Assembly (NCBI GenBank): GCA_031272185.1
Contig: JAISUG010000056.1
Span: 1 to 64,000, forward strand
Direction of reading: 5' to 3'
Origin: Lachnospiraceae bacterium
GTDB lineage: Bacteria > Bacillota > Clostridia > Lachnospirales > Lachnospiraceae
Length of the DNA: 64,000 nt
Position numbers and translations under genes: made by a program. The notes beneath the pieces were generated by a model. That model was not told where the DNA came from and did not search any database. It was given only the letters and a program-made list of their open reading frames with translations. Within the stretch, counting starts at the first letter, position 1; each line of letters begins with the position of its first letter. This document shows positions 25,996-34,757 of this stretch, in pieces.

Positions 25996-28197
25996 TTGAA
26001 ACGCAACAATTCCGGGGTTTGGGCCCATCTGGGTTTCGCGGGACTGCTGTTTTTGCTGATAGGTTTTTGGGTGAACCGCAACCTGCGTGTCACGGGGCTT
26101 TACATGGACGACCTGTACCTGTGGTCGTGCTTCGGTGAGACGCCGCTGCTTGAGTACCTGTTCCCGGTGGGCAGCAAGCGGTTCCGGTTCATATTCAACT
26201 TCCTGGCGTATTTCGTCATCAAGCCCATGGGCGCGAACCTGTGGCTGGTGGTGCCGATAAACACCGTGCTGAATGTGTGCGTCGCGCTGGGCATATTCCG
26301 GTTGACCATGCGGGTGGCCAGGTCAAATTGGCTGGGATACCTGACGGGCATCTGCTTCCTCTTTTCCCGTTTCGCATATTACCAGATCGGGCAGCTTTAC
26401 GGGCTGCTGGAAACATTTTCCCTCATGGGCGTGCTGGCGGTGGTGGGGCTGCTGTATGATTTCCTGACGGCCGGCGCTTGGGGCGAGGTTTATGGGCGTG
26501 CCGACAGGAAAACGGATGGCCCCGCGGGCGCCTTTGCGGCGGGTGGCGCGGGGGGCAGTGCAAGGGGCGGTGCAGGCACCGCGGGCGGCGCTTTGGCCCC
26601 GGGCGAGGGCGGTGGCGCAAGAGGCAGCGCGGGCGGCGCTTTGGCCCCAGGCGCGGGAAATGGTTCGAAAAACAGCGCAGGCAACGGTTCGGGCATAGGC
26701 GCCTGGGGCGGCATGGGTGGCACGGGTCATGCCGGGCATGTCACGAAGAGCGCGGCGGGAGATATGGCGGCATCGGCCAGACGAGCCAACCGCAGCTACC
26801 TGCTGGCGTGCGGTGCATATTTTGTCACAGTGTTCATACACGAGCGGTATCTGCCCCTCATCGTGCTCCTGGTCGCGGCGCGGTTCATGAAGAAGCTGCT
26901 GGAAAAGAAAAGCCCGGACCGGCTGGCGATGCGCAAGGGGAGGCCGGCGGGCGCCGGAAAGACTTCGGGCGCCGGGTCATTCCGCAGCCACGGCATTTAC
27001 CTGCTGGCGGCCTTGGCGGTTTTTGGGTTGGCATTGGCCATACGGATGGCGGCCATCGGGACGCTCAGCCCTGCGGGCGTGGGCGGCACGGATGTGGCTG
27101 ACACATTCACATTGGCGCAGGCCTGGGGGTTTGCCTGGGCGCAGGTGGGGTATATCCTGGGTTTCCAGCCAGGCCCCACATATCTCAATGGCATCGCCTG
27201 GGCGGATATGGCACTGTGGGCCAAAATCCTGGTGTGCATGGGGGTCGTGGCCCTGGCGGGCGCTTTCGCGCCGGCCATATGGCGCCTGTGTGTGGACAAA
27301 GGCAACCGGGCGCGGCATCTGTGCGTGTTCGCGCTGTTTTTCCTGGGGATAGTGCTTTGCGTCGGGGCCACCAGCGTCACGGTGCGCCTGGAGACCCGCT
27401 GGGTGTACGTGTCCTACTGCCTGTCGCTGCTCTTGCTTGGCGCATGCTACGCCGTGGTGAACAGGAGCACCAAGAATGCGCCCAAGACATGGATCATCGC
27501 CTGCGTGTCATTGTATGCGCTGTGCTTTTTGCCCACCCAGCTCTACGTGCGGGCACATTACCCCAACCTGTATTTCTGGCAGAACCAGCAGCGCAGCAAC
27601 TCCCTGGCGGATGCGACCTATGGCACCTACGGCGCAGGGATATTCGAAAAGGAAATCGTCATCGTGGACGGCGGCGACCCGTGGATGGACGATTTCACGG
27701 CCCGCACATTCTTCAAGCCGTTCAACCCCGGTTGGAAGCACCCCAATGTACGGCTTTCATATGTGAAGGACATCTACGGGTTCGGGCTGGTGGGGCGCAG
27801 TGCGCTGGTGCTGGTGCAGGACCCTGGGACTGACAGGTACCTGGATGTGACGTCCTTCGTGCGCGACCTGAAATTCCATGTGCACTATGGGTACTATGAC
27901 GACCGGTGGATGGACCGGGAGGCGAAGCTGTCGGTGGTCAGCGGGGCCACTGGGAAGATCATCATCACGGGGAATTACCCGGGACGCATGGAGGGCGGCG
28001 AGGAAGTGACCGTGGTGATAAACGGCGACCGCAAGGAAACCTACCCGGTGGTGGACAACCTCATCAACGTGGTGGTGGAGGCCCGCCCGGGCGAGCGTTG
28101 CGATCTGGATATATATATGAATTTCGAGGTGAAGGATGCGCTGGAAAAGCGGGGGGCGACCCCCTTTGCGGCGCTGGTGGATGTGGCGGTGCAGTGA
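25996..28197 (+). CDS. GT-C-like multi-pass membrane protein
   Basis: A second large membrane protein (733 residues) in the same operon, 11 bp after the first. It begins with one membrane segment followed by GLYMDDLYLWSCF, the Asp-Asp loop position expected for a GT-C glycosyltransferase, then about ten hydrophobic segments and a soluble C-terminus. A Gly/Ala/Ser-rich insert of about 85 residues (about 170-255) sits in a loop. TTG 25996 is chosen because it follows AGGAGGGG. Pairing with the preceding gene suggests a shared role in cell-surface glycan or wall-polymer synthesis, which is inference. Confidence 0.6.
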   Translation: MKRNNSGVWAHLGFAGLLFLLIGFWVNRNLRVTGLYMDDLYLWSCFGETPLLEYLFPVGSKRFRFIFNFLAYFVIKPMGANLWLVVPINTVLNVCVALGIFRLTMRVARSNWLGYLTGICFLFSRFAYYQIGQLYGLLETFSLMGVLAVVGLLYDFLTAGAWGEVYGRADRKTDGPAGAFAAGGAGGSARGGAGTAGGALAPGEGGGARGSAGGALAPGAGNGSKNSAGNGSGIGAWGGMGGTGHAGHVTKSAAGDMAASARRANRSYLLACGAYFVTVFIHERYLPLIVLLVAARFMKKLLEKKSPDRLAMRKGRPAGAGKTSGAGSFRSHGIYLLAALAVFGLALAIRMAAIGTLSPAGVGGTDVADTFTLAQAWGFAWAQVGYILGFQPGPTYLNGIAWADMALWAKILVCMGVVALAGAFAPAIWRLCVDKGNRARHLCVFALFFLGIVLCVGATSVTVRLETRWVYVSYCLSLLLLGACYAVVNRSTKNAPKTWIIACVSLYALCFLPTQLYVRAHYPNLYFWQNQQRSNSLADATYGTYGAGIFEKEIVIVDGGDPWMDDFTARTFFKPFNPGWKHPNVRLSYVKDIYGFGLVGRSALVLVQDPGTDRYLDVTSFVRDLKFHVHYGYYDDRWMDREAKLSVVSGATGKIIITGNYPGRMEGGEEVTVVINGDRKETYPVVDNLINVVVEARPGERCDLDIYMNFEVKDALEKRGATPFAALVDVAVQ

Positions 28198-28216
28198 AAG
28201 GGGATGAATTAGTCTT

Positions 28217-28582
28217 ATGTTTACGTTCAATCATTTTAGTTTCAATGTGTTCGACCTGGAGAAGAGCCTGAAGTTTTACGACGAGGCGCTGGGCCTCAAA
28301 CCGGTGCGCACCCACGAGGCGAAAGACGGGTCGTTCAAACTGGTGTTCCTGGGCGACGGGGAGACGGATTTCAGGCTGGAGCTTACTTGGCTCAAAGACA
28401 GGGACAAGCCTTACGATCTGGGGGAGTGCGAGTACCACCTGGCCCTGGACACCCCTGACATCGAGGCTTCGCACAAAAAGCACAAGGAGATGGGCGCCAT
28501 CTGCTATGAGAACGAGGGCATGGGCGTGTACTTCATCAGCGACCCGGACGGCTACTGGATCGAGATCGTGCCGAGGCGGTGA
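28217..28582 (+). CDS. gloA: Glyoxalase I family (VOC) protein
   Basis: The 121-residue protein is a two-module VOC metalloenzyme resembling lactoylglutathione lyase: NHFSFNVFDLEKSLKFYDEA, LELTW, CEYHLALDT and DPDGYWIEIVPRR. Candidate metal ligands are His6, the Glu of LELTW, the His of EYHLAL and the Glu of WIEIVP. The family detoxifies methylglyoxal thiol adducts, but close relatives have other substrates. ATG 28217. It is probably co-transcribed with the preceding membrane genes. Confidence 0.85.
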   Translation: MFTFNHFSFNVFDLEKSLKFYDEALGLKPVRTHEAKDGSFKLVFLGDGETDFRLELTWLKDRDKPYDLGECEYHLALDTPDIEASHKKHKEMGAICYENEGMGVYFISDPDGYWIEIVPRR

Positions 28583-28628
28583 TGAAACCCGCACCTGCGA
28601 GACCGGCGTAAACCAGGGCGTGCTGTAT

Positions 28629-28660
28629 TGGATCAAAATCGTGCCGAGGCGGTGATGAAA
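28629..28660. repeat. Copy of the gloA 3' end after its stop
   Basis: A 32-bp stretch repeats 28556-28587 with two differences, offset 73 bp. The first copy covers the last gloA codons and stop; the second includes a duplicate, unused stop region between gloA and the AraC gene. Confidence 0.9.
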
Positions 28661-28689
28661 TCTGCGGTGGGCAATGCGAGGGCTGGGTT

Positions 28690-29718
28690 ATGGACTTCCG
28701 TCACGAGTTGGTTATGCCTGACGAGGACCTGCCTTTCCGGCTGTTCCGTTACGAGGGGATGGCCGGGAACTACCAGGTCACGAAGCACTGGCACAGGTCG
28801 GTGGAGATCTTCGCGGTAGTGGACGGCGCATTGGATTTCTATATCAATTCCCGGAGGTTCCCGCTGTGTGCCGGGGATTTGATCATCGTGAACCCCAGCG
28901 AGATACACTCCGTGCAAAGCCCGGAGCCTAATTTCACGCTGGTGCTGCAGATCCCTGCCCAGGCTTTCAGGGGATACCTGGACGATGGGCGTTTCGCAGG
29001 GTTTGCCATGGGGAAATGGGCCGGTGCGGGGCACTCTCCGGGCTTGGTTGAGGGGGGCACTAGAGCAGAGGGTTTTGAATCCGGGAAATGGGCCGGTGCA
29101 GGGCAGGGCCTGGGTAAGGTCGATTATGGCGAAGTGGTAGTGGGGGGTGAAACCGGGAAGTGGGGGGCGCCACCGGACGACGGGGGCGACGGTGGGAGAT
29201 GCCCCAACCCTGCCGGTACCCATGTCGCTGCGGCCCGGCTGTATGCTTTGATAGAACGCATGTACCGGGTCAACGAAGAAAAGTCCTATGGGTATGATTT
29301 GGAGATCCGGGGGCTGTTTTATGAGCTGCTGCACCTGCTTGTCACACGCTTTGGCGAAGTTTCGGGGGGGCGCGGCGAGAAGTCGGCGCAGTCGCAGCTT
29401 GACCGGCTGTCCCATGTCACCCAGTACATGAAAGAGCATTACCGGGAGGAACTGCCCCTCCATGACGTGGCGGCGCGCTTCGGTTTTACTGAGACATATC
29501 TGTCCAGGGTGTTCGTGAAGTACGCCCAGGTGAACTACAGGACATACCTCATCGATCTGCGTGTGGAGCATGCAGTGAGGGAGATGCTGAACAGCGAGAG
29601 GACACTGTCGGAGCTGGCCATAGACCACGGTTTCCCCGATGCGCGTGCGTTCGCCAAAGCATTCCGGAGTAAGTACGGGTGCCTGCCCAGCGCATACCGC
29701 AAGGAGATGCGGGGGTGA
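28690..29718 (+). CDS. AraC family transcriptional regulator with a 72-bp-repeat linker
   Basis: An N-terminal cupin-type sensor (WHRSVEIFAVVDG, CAGDLIIVNPSEIHSVQ) is joined to a C-terminal double helix-turn-helix (LPLHDVAARFGFTETYLSRV, LSELAIDHGFPDARAFAKAF). The arrangement suggests a sugar-responsive activator, and it lies upstream of the xylB operon in the same direction, separated by the PIN pair. The linker at about residues 105-175 contains GKWAGAG twice and GKWGAP once, encoded by repeats starting at 29011, 29083 and 29155, exactly 72 bp apart. ATG 28690 has a weak ribosome site. The sensor and DNA-binding parts look intact. Confidence 0.88.
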   Translation: MDFRHELVMPDEDLPFRLFRYEGMAGNYQVTKHWHRSVEIFAVVDGALDFYINSRRFPLCAGDLIIVNPSEIHSVQSPEPNFTLVLQIPAQAFRGYLDDGRFAGFAMGKWAGAGHSPGLVEGGTRAEGFESGKWAGAGQGLGKVDYGEVVVGGETGKWGAPPDDGGDGGRCPNPAGTHVAAARLYALIERMYRVNEEKSYGYDLEIRGLFYELLHLLVTRFGEVSGGRGEKSAQSQLDRLSHVTQYMKEHYREELPLHDVAARFGFTETYLSRVFVKYAQVNYRTYLIDLRVEHAVREMLNSERTLSELAIDHGFPDARAFAKAFRSKYGCLPSAYRKEMRG

Positions 29719-29757
29719 CGTAGCGGCTGCGCCGCATGTTTTTCACCGTTCGGCCAA

Positions 29758-30174
29758 TCATCGGATCCATTTGAAACATATTCCTGGTTCATCACGTTCC
29801 ACCGCATCCATCTCGTGGTGGTCAGCGGTGAGCAGTATGCCGCCGCTTACCGACGTTTCGGCAAGGGCGAATGTGTCTGCGAACGAAACTTTGTAGAGCG
29901 ATTTCAAGCGCGCAGCTTCCTCGAATAGTTCGTCACTATTTTCGGATGTTATCGACACAGGGCGTTTTAATAGTTCGCTCCAAAACCAATCTGCTTTCGG
30001 CTTACCGTTTGTGCGCCAGCAGTAATAGTAAACTTCAAGTAAGTTTGCTTTATGCATGCGGAGCTCTACTTTGCCGTCGTTTGCGAGGTTGAACTCCTCC
30101 GCAACCACGTTTGCTCCGTCTTCGTCGTAGATAAGTGCTATCAAAGCACATGCGTCCAGCACATATCGTGTCAT
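29758..30174 (-). CDS. PIN domain toxin (VapC-like)
   Basis: A 138-residue PIN-fold ribonuclease. The acidic residues expected at the active site are Asp7 (YVLDACAL), Glu47 (NLLEVYYY), Asp100 (SFADTFAL) and Asp118. Its start overlaps the stop of the upstream small gene by 4 bp (ATGA), the usual toxin-antitoxin coupling. It reads against the flanking AraC and xylB genes, consistent with an inserted two-gene cassette. Codon use is more AT-rich than its surroundings, which suggests transfer. Confidence 0.88.
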   Translation of the reverse strand: MTRYVLDACALIALIYDEDGANVVAEEFNLANDGKVELRMHKANLLEVYYYCWRTNGKPKADWFWSELLKRPVSITSENSDELFEEAARLKSLYKVSFADTFALAETSVSGGILLTADHHEMDAVERDEPGICFKWIR

Positions 30175-30401
30175 AGATCCAGCCTCTTATCGGTGCGTTT
30201 GTGCTCTAGGAATTTCTCGACGGATTTGCCGTCGGCATCCTTGAACATCCCGCGCAAGCCAATGGTGCAGTCCGTAAGTGCTTCGTCAGTTGGTTTGACA
30301 GTAACGATGCCCCTGCTTTCGGTCACCCGCACTAACTTTGTGTGGATTGCGCCATTAAAGTATGTTTGAAGGGCATCAATGCTCATCACCTGCTCGGTCA
30401 T
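30171..30401 (-). CDS. Putative antitoxin of the PIN toxin (VapB-like)
   Basis: A 76-residue protein (MTEQVMSIDALQTYF..) that directly precedes and overlaps the PIN gene. No antitoxin fold can be named with certainty; position, size and the translational overlap support the role. ATG at 30401-30399 follows AGGGGG with an 8-nt spacer; a GTG at 30407 is too close to that site. Like the toxin it has lower GC than nearby genes. Confidence 0.75.
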   Translation of the reverse strand: MTEQVMSIDALQTYFNGAIHTKLVRVTESRGIVTVKPTDEALTDCTIGLRGMFKDADGKSVEKFLEHKRTDKRLDL

Positions 30402-30517
30402 TATCACAACCCCCTTGCTTTTCTAATCTGCCGCATGTGACATGAAACCTGTATAATCGTCCACCACGCTCCAGATAAACACATGATACCACAAAACACT
30501 GTCAAGTGCAAGAATGT

Positions 30518-30551
30518 GCTGTTAGTTGCATAACTAACAGCCTGTTTTTTT
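30518..30551 (+). terminator. Intrinsic terminator just upstream of the xylB promoter
   Basis: A perfect 10-bp stem GCTGTTAGTT (30518-30527)/AACTAACAGC (30532-30541) with a 4-nt loop is followed by seven T residues (30545-30551). It acts on plus-strand transcription entering from the left. The only codirectional gene upstream is the AraC regulator 800 bp away; the TATAAT at 30452-30457 could also start a short RNA ending here. Confidence 0.8.
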
Positions 30552-30565
30552 GCTTTTTGATTGAG

Positions 30566-30571
30566 TATAAT
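30566..30571 (+). promoter_or_regulatory. Probable -10 element of the xylB operon
   Basis: A perfect TATAAT lies 61 bp before the xylB start. The -35 position falls in the T-run of the terminator and matches poorly, which would fit a promoter that needs an activator such as the upstream AraC protein. Confidence 0.5.
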
Positions 30572-30631
30572 TCCCTCAAATGCTTCGGAGGTGCCGGTGT
30601 GGCCGGCATCGCAAATGAAAAGGGGTGACGC

Positions 30632-32158
30632 ATGGAGTATCTGGTTGGGATTGACGTGGGGACCAGCGCTACCAAGACGGTGCTGTTTGACCGCACCGGC
30701 GCCGTGGTGGCGTCGGTTTCCCGGGAGTACCCGCTGTACCAGCCGCACAATGGCTGGGCGGAGCAGGACTGCGCTGACTGGAAAGACGCCGCCCTGTCCA
30801 CGCTGGGGGATGTGGTGGCGAAAGCGGGGGTGGCGCCCGGGGACGTGAAGGGCATCGGCCTTTCCGGGCAGATGCATGGGCTGGTGATGCTGGACGAACA
30901 TGGCGAGGTGCTGCGGCCGTCCATCATCTGGTGCGACCAGCGCACGGAAAATGAAGTGGCGGACATGCTGCGGCTGTGGCCCCGGGAGAAATGGATCGAG
31001 GTGACGGCGAACCCGCCGCTCACCGGCTGGACCGCCGCCAAGATCCTGTGGGTGAAGAAAAACGAGCCGGAAGTGTTCGCCCGGTGCAGGCACATCCTCC
31101 TGCCCAAGGACTACATCCGCTACGTGCTGACCGGCGAGTTCGCCACCGAGGTGTCGGACGCCAGCGGTATGCAGCTGCTGGATGTGCCCCATAGGTGCTG
31201 GTCCAGGGAAGTGATGGACCTGCTGGGGCTGGACATCTCCCTTTTCGGGAAGGTGTACGAATCCTGCGAGGTGACGGGCACCCTGCTCCCGGAGGTGGCC
31301 TCCGCAGTGGGGCTTTCCACCGAGACCAAGGTGGTGGGCGGCGCGGGGGACAATGCCGCCGCCGCCGTGGGCACGGGCGTGGTGCTTGACGGTACGGCGT
31401 TCACCACCATCGGGTCGTCGGGCGTGGTCTTCGCCCACTGCGACCAGGCGGCCATCGACCCCAAGGGGCGGGTGCACACCTGCTGCGCGGCGGTGCCGGG
31501 TACGTGGCACGTGATGGGTGTGACACAGGGAGCGGGCCTGTCGCTCAAATGGTTCAAGGACAATTTCTGCCAGGACTATGTGGAAAAGGCCCGGGAGGAG
31601 GGGGTGGACCCCTACGTGCTCACGGACCGGGATGCGGCACGGGTCCCCGTGGGCAGCGACCGGCTGATATACCTGCCTTACCTGATGGGGGAGCGCACGC
31701 CGCACCTGGACCCCAACTGCCGGGGCGTGTTCTTCGGGATCTCCGCCATCCACACCAAGGCGCATTTCCTCCGGGCCATCATGGAGGGCGTGACTTATTC
31801 CCTCCGGGACTGCAATGACATCCTGGGGGAGATGGGGATCGGCGTGGATGAGATGATGGCGTGCGGGGGCGGCGGCACCAGCAAGCTGTGGCGGCAGATG
31901 CTGGCCGACCTGTACAAATGCCCGGTGAAGACGGTGAAGCAGACGGAGGGGCCCGCGCTGGGCGTGGCGATACTGGCCGGGGTGGGTTGCGGCCTGTTCC
32001 CCTCGGTGCCGGAAGCCTGCGCCGCGCTCATCTCCAAGGTGGGCGGGGCCGAACCTGACGCGAAAAATGCGGAAACCTACGACGGGTACCACGCATTGTA
32101 CCGGGAACTATATGGGGACCTGAAAGAGAGTTACAAGAAGCTGGCGAAGCTGGGGTAA
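30632..32158 (+). CDS. xylB: Xylulokinase
   Basis: FGGY-family sugar kinase of 508 residues. It begins MEYLVGIDVGTSATKTVLFD (phosphate loop), contains GLSGQMHGLVMLDEHGE and PSIIWCDQRT typical of xylulokinase, a GGAGDNAAAAVGTG ATP-binding segment, and GGGGTSKLWRQMLADL near the C-terminus. The expected reaction is D-xylulose to D-xylulose 5-phosphate. It is the first gene of an operon with DUF4867 and an L-fucose/L-arabinose-isomerase-type protein, so the substrate may be a ketose made by that isomerase. ATG 30632 follows AGGGGTG. No insert is present. Confidence 0.92.
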   Translation: MEYLVGIDVGTSATKTVLFDRTGAVVASVSREYPLYQPHNGWAEQDCADWKDAALSTLGDVVAKAGVAPGDVKGIGLSGQMHGLVMLDEHGEVLRPSIIWCDQRTENEVADMLRLWPREKWIEVTANPPLTGWTAAKILWVKKNEPEVFARCRHILLPKDYIRYVLTGEFATEVSDASGMQLLDVPHRCWSREVMDLLGLDISLFGKVYESCEVTGTLLPEVASAVGLSTETKVVGGAGDNAAAAVGTGVVLDGTAFTTIGSSGVVFAHCDQAAIDPKGRVHTCCAAVPGTWHVMGVTQGAGLSLKWFKDNFCQDYVEKAREEGVDPYVLTDRDAARVPVGSDRLIYLPYLMGERTPHLDPNCRGVFFGISAIHTKAHFLRAIMEGVTYSLRDCNDILGEMGIGVDEMMACGGGGTSKLWRQMLADLYKCPVKTVKQTEGPALGVAILAGVGCGLFPSVPEACAALISKVGGAEPDAKNAETYDGYHALYRELYGDLKESYKKLAKLG

Positions 32159-32328
32159 GGCTGGATAAGCAAACGGCGGCCCCGCAGTTTTCCTGCGTAT
32201 TGCGCAAATCGGACGAAAGCGAGTGCGGCTGTCAGGCCGCAGCTTGCGATACGGATGCCGTATAGGTTGTTGCCGGGAGACGGGGCTGACGATATGAAAT
32301 GGGTGCATGAACCGGAAAGGAGATGCGC

Positions 32329-32964
32329 ATGGGCGCAACATTGAAACCGAAACCCCTGGGCGACCCTGCTTTTGGCGCCTACGGGCGGGTGATCGAGGGG
32401 TACGACCTGGGGGCGCTGATGGATGCCATGCAGTACACGCCACTGCCTGAGGACGTGGTGTACGTGGCGTCGGTGGAGCAGCTGGAAACGCTGCCCATCG
32501 CCCAGTCGCTGGGGGAAAATGTGTTCGGGCAGATGCCCATCCAGGTGGGGTACTGCAACGGGCACAACAAGAAGCTAAATGCGTTGGAGTACCACCGCTG
32601 CAGCGAGATCAACATCGCGGTGACGGACATGGCGGTGATACTGGGGAAACTGCAGGACGTGGACGATCGGTGGCACTATGACACATCCAAGGCGGAGGCA
32701 TTTTTGGTGCCGGCGGGAACCATGGTGGAGTTCTACGGGACCACGCTGCACTATGCGCCCTGCCACGTGGACGGGGGCGCTTTCCGCTGCGTGGTGGCGC
32801 TGCCCCGGGGGACCAATGAGGCCATCTCCCCCTACCTGCATCTGTCCACGCCGGAAGACAAGCTGCTCTTTGCCAGGAACAAATGGCTCATCGGGCACCG
32901 CGAGGGCGGCCTGGGCGCTGATGCGTTCATCGGGCTGGACGGGGAGAACTACGAGGTGGAGTGA
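32329..32964 (+). CDS. DUF4867 family protein, sugar-operon accessory
   Basis: The 211-residue protein matches DUF4867, a cupin-like family that occurs next to sugar isomerases in Clostridia. Recognisable parts are NALEYHRCSEINIAVTDMAV, DTSKAEAFLVPAGTMVEFY and LHYAPCHVDGGAFRCVVALP, with several His, Glu and Cys that could bind a metal. Its reaction is not known; mutarotase or lyase-like roles are possible. ATG 32329 is 6 nt from AAAGGAG; ATG 32323 overlaps that site and is less likely. Confidence 0.8.
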   Translation: MGATLKPKPLGDPAFGAYGRVIEGYDLGALMDAMQYTPLPEDVVYVASVEQLETLPIAQSLGENVFGQMPIQVGYCNGHNKKLNALEYHRCSEINIAVTDMAVILGKLQDVDDRWHYDTSKAEAFLVPAGTMVEFYGTTLHYAPCHVDGGAFRCVVALPRGTNEAISPYLHLSTPEDKLLFARNKWLIGHREGGLGADAFIGLDGENYEVE

Positions 32965-32966
32965 GG

Positions 32967-33017
32967 GATATCGCCCCGTCGGCGAAACCTTGCGCAAGGT
33001 TGAGAGAATGTCGAAAG
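32967..33017. repeat. Dispersed palindromic element, copy D
   Basis: Starts with GATATCGCCCC and contains the perfect 16-bp palindrome AACCTTGCGCAAGGTT (32985-33002 region), followed by gag..aatgtcgaa. It is the left part of the element seen at 53.5, 54.7, 60.0 and 62.0 kb, beginning 3 bp after the DUF4867 stop. Confidence 0.75.
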
Positions 33018-33207
33018 AAGACAGATAGAAGATAGAAGATAGAAGACAGAAGACAGAAGACAGGCAGAAGATAGAAGGCAGAAGATAGAAGGCAGAAGAT
33101 AGAAGGCAGAAGATAGAAGGCAGAAGATAGAAGGCAGAAGATAGAAGGCAGAAGATAGAAGACAGAAGATAAAGACAGACAGAAGACAGAAGACAGAAGA
33201 CAGGAAT
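33015..33207. repeat. Purine-only minisatellite before the isomerase gene
   Basis: About 190 bp consist almost entirely of A and G on the plus strand with regular C/T interruptions. The core unit agaaggcagaagat (14 bp) repeats about eight times at 33066-33165, flanked by 7-10-bp variants (agaagac, agatag). It lies in the transcribed gap of the sugar operon. The minus-strand frames across it mimic hydrophobic proteins and are artefacts. Confidence 0.95.
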
Positions 33208-33262
33208 AGGGAATCAGTATAGAAGGAAAAGAATAAGAGAAAGAGGAAGGAGAGAAACACAT

Positions 33263-34741
33263 ATGAACAACATCCCGGTAGTGAAGCTTGGTATCGTTGC
33301 GGTGAGCAGGGACTGTTTCCCGGAGTCTTTGTCGGTGAACCGGCGCAAGGCCCTGGTGGCGGCGTACACCAAGAAATACGGCGCATCGGACATCTACGAG
33401 TGCCCGGTGTGCATCGTGGAGAGCGAGATCCACATGGTGCAGGCCCTGGAGGACGTGAAAAAGGCGGGGTGCAACGCATTGGCGGTCTACCTGGGCAACT
33501 TCGGGCCGGAGATCTCGGAGACGCTCCTGGCGAAACATTTCGACGGGCCGAAGATGTTCCTGGCGGCGGCTGAGGAGAGCAGCGGCGACCTGTGCCAAGG
33601 GCGGGGCGACGCCTTCTGCGGCATGCTCAATGCCAGCTACAACCTGAAACTGCGCAATGTCAAGGCCTACATCCCGGAGTACCCTGTGGGGACTGCGGAT
33701 GAGTGCGCGGACATGCTCCATGACTTCCTGCCCATCGCCCGGGCCCTGGTGGGGCTTTCCAAACTCAAGGTCATCAGCTTTGGGCCAAGGCCGCTTAACT
33801 TCCTGGCGTGCAACGCGCCCATCAAGCAGCTGTACAACCTGGGGGTGGAGATCGAGGAGAACTCGGAGCTGGACCTGTACGAGTCATTCCTGAAACACGA
33901 GGGCGACAAACGGATTCCTACTATTATAAAGGACATGGAAATGGAGCTGGGCGCGGGGAACCTGAAACCCACCATCCTGCCCAAGCTCGCCCAGTACGAG
34001 GCCACGCTGCTGGACTGGATCGAGGCGCACAAGGGGTACAGGGAGTACGTGACATTGGCCGCGAAGTGCTGGCCCGCGTTCCAGACCATGTTCGGCTGCG
34101 TGCCCTGCTACGTGAACAGCCGGTTGGCGGGCCGGGGTATCCCTGCGGCGTGCGAGGTGGACATCTACGGCGCGCTCAGCGAGTACATCGGCACCTGCGT
34201 CTCCCAAGATGCGGTGACGCTGCTGGACATCAACAACACCGTGCCCGACGACATGTTTGACGGCGAGATCAAGGGCAAGTTCACATATGGGCGCCAAGAC
34301 GTGTTCATGGGGTTCCACTGCGGCAACACATTCTCCGGGAAGCTGAATTCCTGCTCCATGAAGTACCAGATGATCATGGCCAGGACGCTGCCGGAGGAGG
34401 TGACCCAGGGGACGCTGGAGGGCGACATCGCACCGGGCGACATCACGTTCTACCGCCTGCAGAGCACCGCGGACGCGCAGATCAAAGCGTATGTGGCGCA
34501 TGGTGAGGTGCTGCCGGTGGCCACCAAGTCTTTCGGGTCCATCGGCGTGTTCGCCATCCCGGAGATGGGCAGGTTCTACCGCCACGTGCTCATCGAAAAG
34601 AACTACCCCCACCACGGCGCAGTGGCCTTCGGCCATGTGGGCAAGGCCCTCTACGAGGTGTTCAAGTACCTGGGCGTGGAGGACATCGGGTACAACCAGC
34701 CCAAGTCGCTGCCCTACCCCAAGGAGAACCCTTTTGTGTGA
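33263..34741 (+). CDS. L-fucose/L-arabinose isomerase family protein
   Basis: Cytoplasmic Mn-dependent aldose-ketose isomerase of 492 residues. Family landmarks are SRDCFPESLSVNRR at the N-terminus and metal-site candidates Glu298 (ACEVDIYGALSEY), Asp322 (LLDINNTVPDD) and His451 (YPHHGAVAFGHVG). Exact substrate is undecided: proteins of this group act on L-fucose, D-arabinose, L-arabinose or related sugars. Partnering with xylB suggests the product ketose is phosphorylated by that kinase. ATG 33263 follows a GGAAGGAGAG site. A strong terminator follows, closing the operon. Confidence 0.85.
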   Translation: MNNIPVVKLGIVAVSRDCFPESLSVNRRKALVAAYTKKYGASDIYECPVCIVESEIHMVQALEDVKKAGCNALAVYLGNFGPEISETLLAKHFDGPKMFLAAAEESSGDLCQGRGDAFCGMLNASYNLKLRNVKAYIPEYPVGTADECADMLHDFLPIARALVGLSKLKVISFGPRPLNFLACNAPIKQLYNLGVEIEENSELDLYESFLKHEGDKRIPTIIKDMEMELGAGNLKPTILPKLAQYEATLLDWIEAHKGYREYVTLAAKCWPAFQTMFGCVPCYVNSRLAGRGIPAACEVDIYGALSEYIGTCVSQDAVTLLDINNTVPDDMFDGEIKGKFTYGRQDVFMGFHCGNTFSGKLNSCSMKYQMIMARTLPEEVTQGTLEGDIAPGDITFYRLQSTADAQIKAYVAHGEVLPVATKSFGSIGVFAIPEMGRFYRHVLIEKNYPHHGAVAFGHVGKALYEVFKYLGVEDIGYNQPKSLPYPKENPFV

Positions 34742-34757
34742 TAACTACATCTATGGC

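Noticed and set aside
32927..33721. Minus-strand frames with alternating FCLLSS/FYLLPS residues that look like membrane proteins
   Set aside because: They are the reverse reading of the purine-only minisatellite and overlap the real isomerase gene; no ribosome site or family match.
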